Shown here: positions 63,975 to 64,000 of the stretch, piece by piece
How the letters are laid out: every line of letters starts with the position of its first letter
How positions within the stretch are numbered: position 1 is the stretch's first letter
Assembly: GCA_900471605.1 (NCBI GenBank)
Contig: UCEY01000021.1
Location: 199 to 64,198 of the forward strand
DNA length: 64,000 bases
Direction of reading: 5' to 3'
From: Hyphomicrobiales bacterium
GTDB taxonomy: Bacteria > Pseudomonadota > Alphaproteobacteria > Rhizobiales > Rhizobiaceae
Program-made: the position numbers and the translations under genes
Notes under the pieces: model-generated
The model's input: only the letters and a program-made list of their open reading frames with translations
Database searches by the model: none
Told to the model about the DNA's origin: nothing

Positions 63975-64000
63975 ATGATCATCCGTCAGGCCTTTTTCGA
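63975..64000 (+). CDS. Start of a further gene, cut by the window end
   Basis: An ATG at 63975 with GGAGAAGCAGG upstream opens a frame beginning MIIRQAFF that runs off the window. Only eight residues are visible, so no family can be assigned. It lies 14 bp after the dehydrogenase stop and is probably in its operon. Confidence 0.5.

Overview
The window looks like chromosome or megaplasmid DNA from an alphaproteobacterium of the Rhizobiales, most likely a Rhizobiaceae (Rhizobium/Agrobacterium/Shinella type). The evidence is a GC-rich composition, the pcaQ-pcaDCHGB gene order with a PcaQ box, the DUF992, DUF1194, TIGR02587/02588 and TIGR02444 families, tripartite tricarboxylate transporters, and the short palindromic 'aaccctcccc...' repeats common between rhizobial genes. 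I saw no tRNA, rRNA, CRISPR array, prophage or intact insertion sequence.

Layout. 1-2309: a truncated ECF sigma factor with its YCII partner (the first 41 bp look like a fold-back artefact), then a MarR and an IclR regulator. 2403-8068: an unassigned catabolic operon (one-domain Rieske ferredoxin, small partner protein, amidohydrolase, ThDP enzyme, 2-hydroxyacid dehydrogenase, class II aldolase). 8252-13340: a tripartite tricarboxylate transporter with three successive receptor genes. 13810-18805: FAD monooxygenase, alpha/beta hydrolase, VOC protein, LuxR regulator and SDR. 18921-26910: a hydroxycinnamate cluster (two hydroxycinnamoyl-CoA hydratase/lyases, ADP-forming acyl-CoA synthetase, aldehyde dehydrogenase, two acyl-CoA dehydrogenases). 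26979-32376: housekeeping and small membrane or hypothetical genes. 32463-34637: pobA and divergent pobR. 34784-39350: assorted genes, including an HtrA-like protein that lacks its catalytic residues and a type-2 glycerate kinase. 39334-44039: pcaQ and pcaDCHGB. 44068-47451: TIGR02444 gene, ubiX, coxS-coxM (no coxL) and marR. 48032-53342: gamma-glutamyltransferase, then modA and modBC, which are separated by two tandem small secreted-peptide genes; each mod part has its own matching Mo-box-like palindrome. 53384-53973: a HigBA-like toxin-antitoxin pair. 54162-61411: an ABC sugar-type importer operon ending in a glycerophosphodiesterase-LacI fusion and an inositol-monophosphatase-family enzyme. 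61510-64000: a second LacI regulator, a decayed amino-acid ABC ATPase, a 2-hydroxyacid dehydrogenase and the start of another gene.

How the genes fit together. The hydroxycinnamate cluster, pobA and pca genes form a continuous route from p-coumarate (CoA ligation, retro-aldol cleavage, aldehyde oxidation, 3-hydroxylation, ortho cleavage) to 3-oxoadipate within about 25 kb. The left part encodes import and breakdown of a different carboxylate or aromatic whose identity I cannot read from sequence. The most unusual item is the 58847-60586 gene: a complete glycerophosphodiester phosphodiesterase domain joined in frame to a complete LacI-type repressor. It lies downstream of an ABC importer and upstream of a phosphomonoesterase, which suggests an uptake and use system for a glycerophosphodiester whose regulator is also an enzyme.
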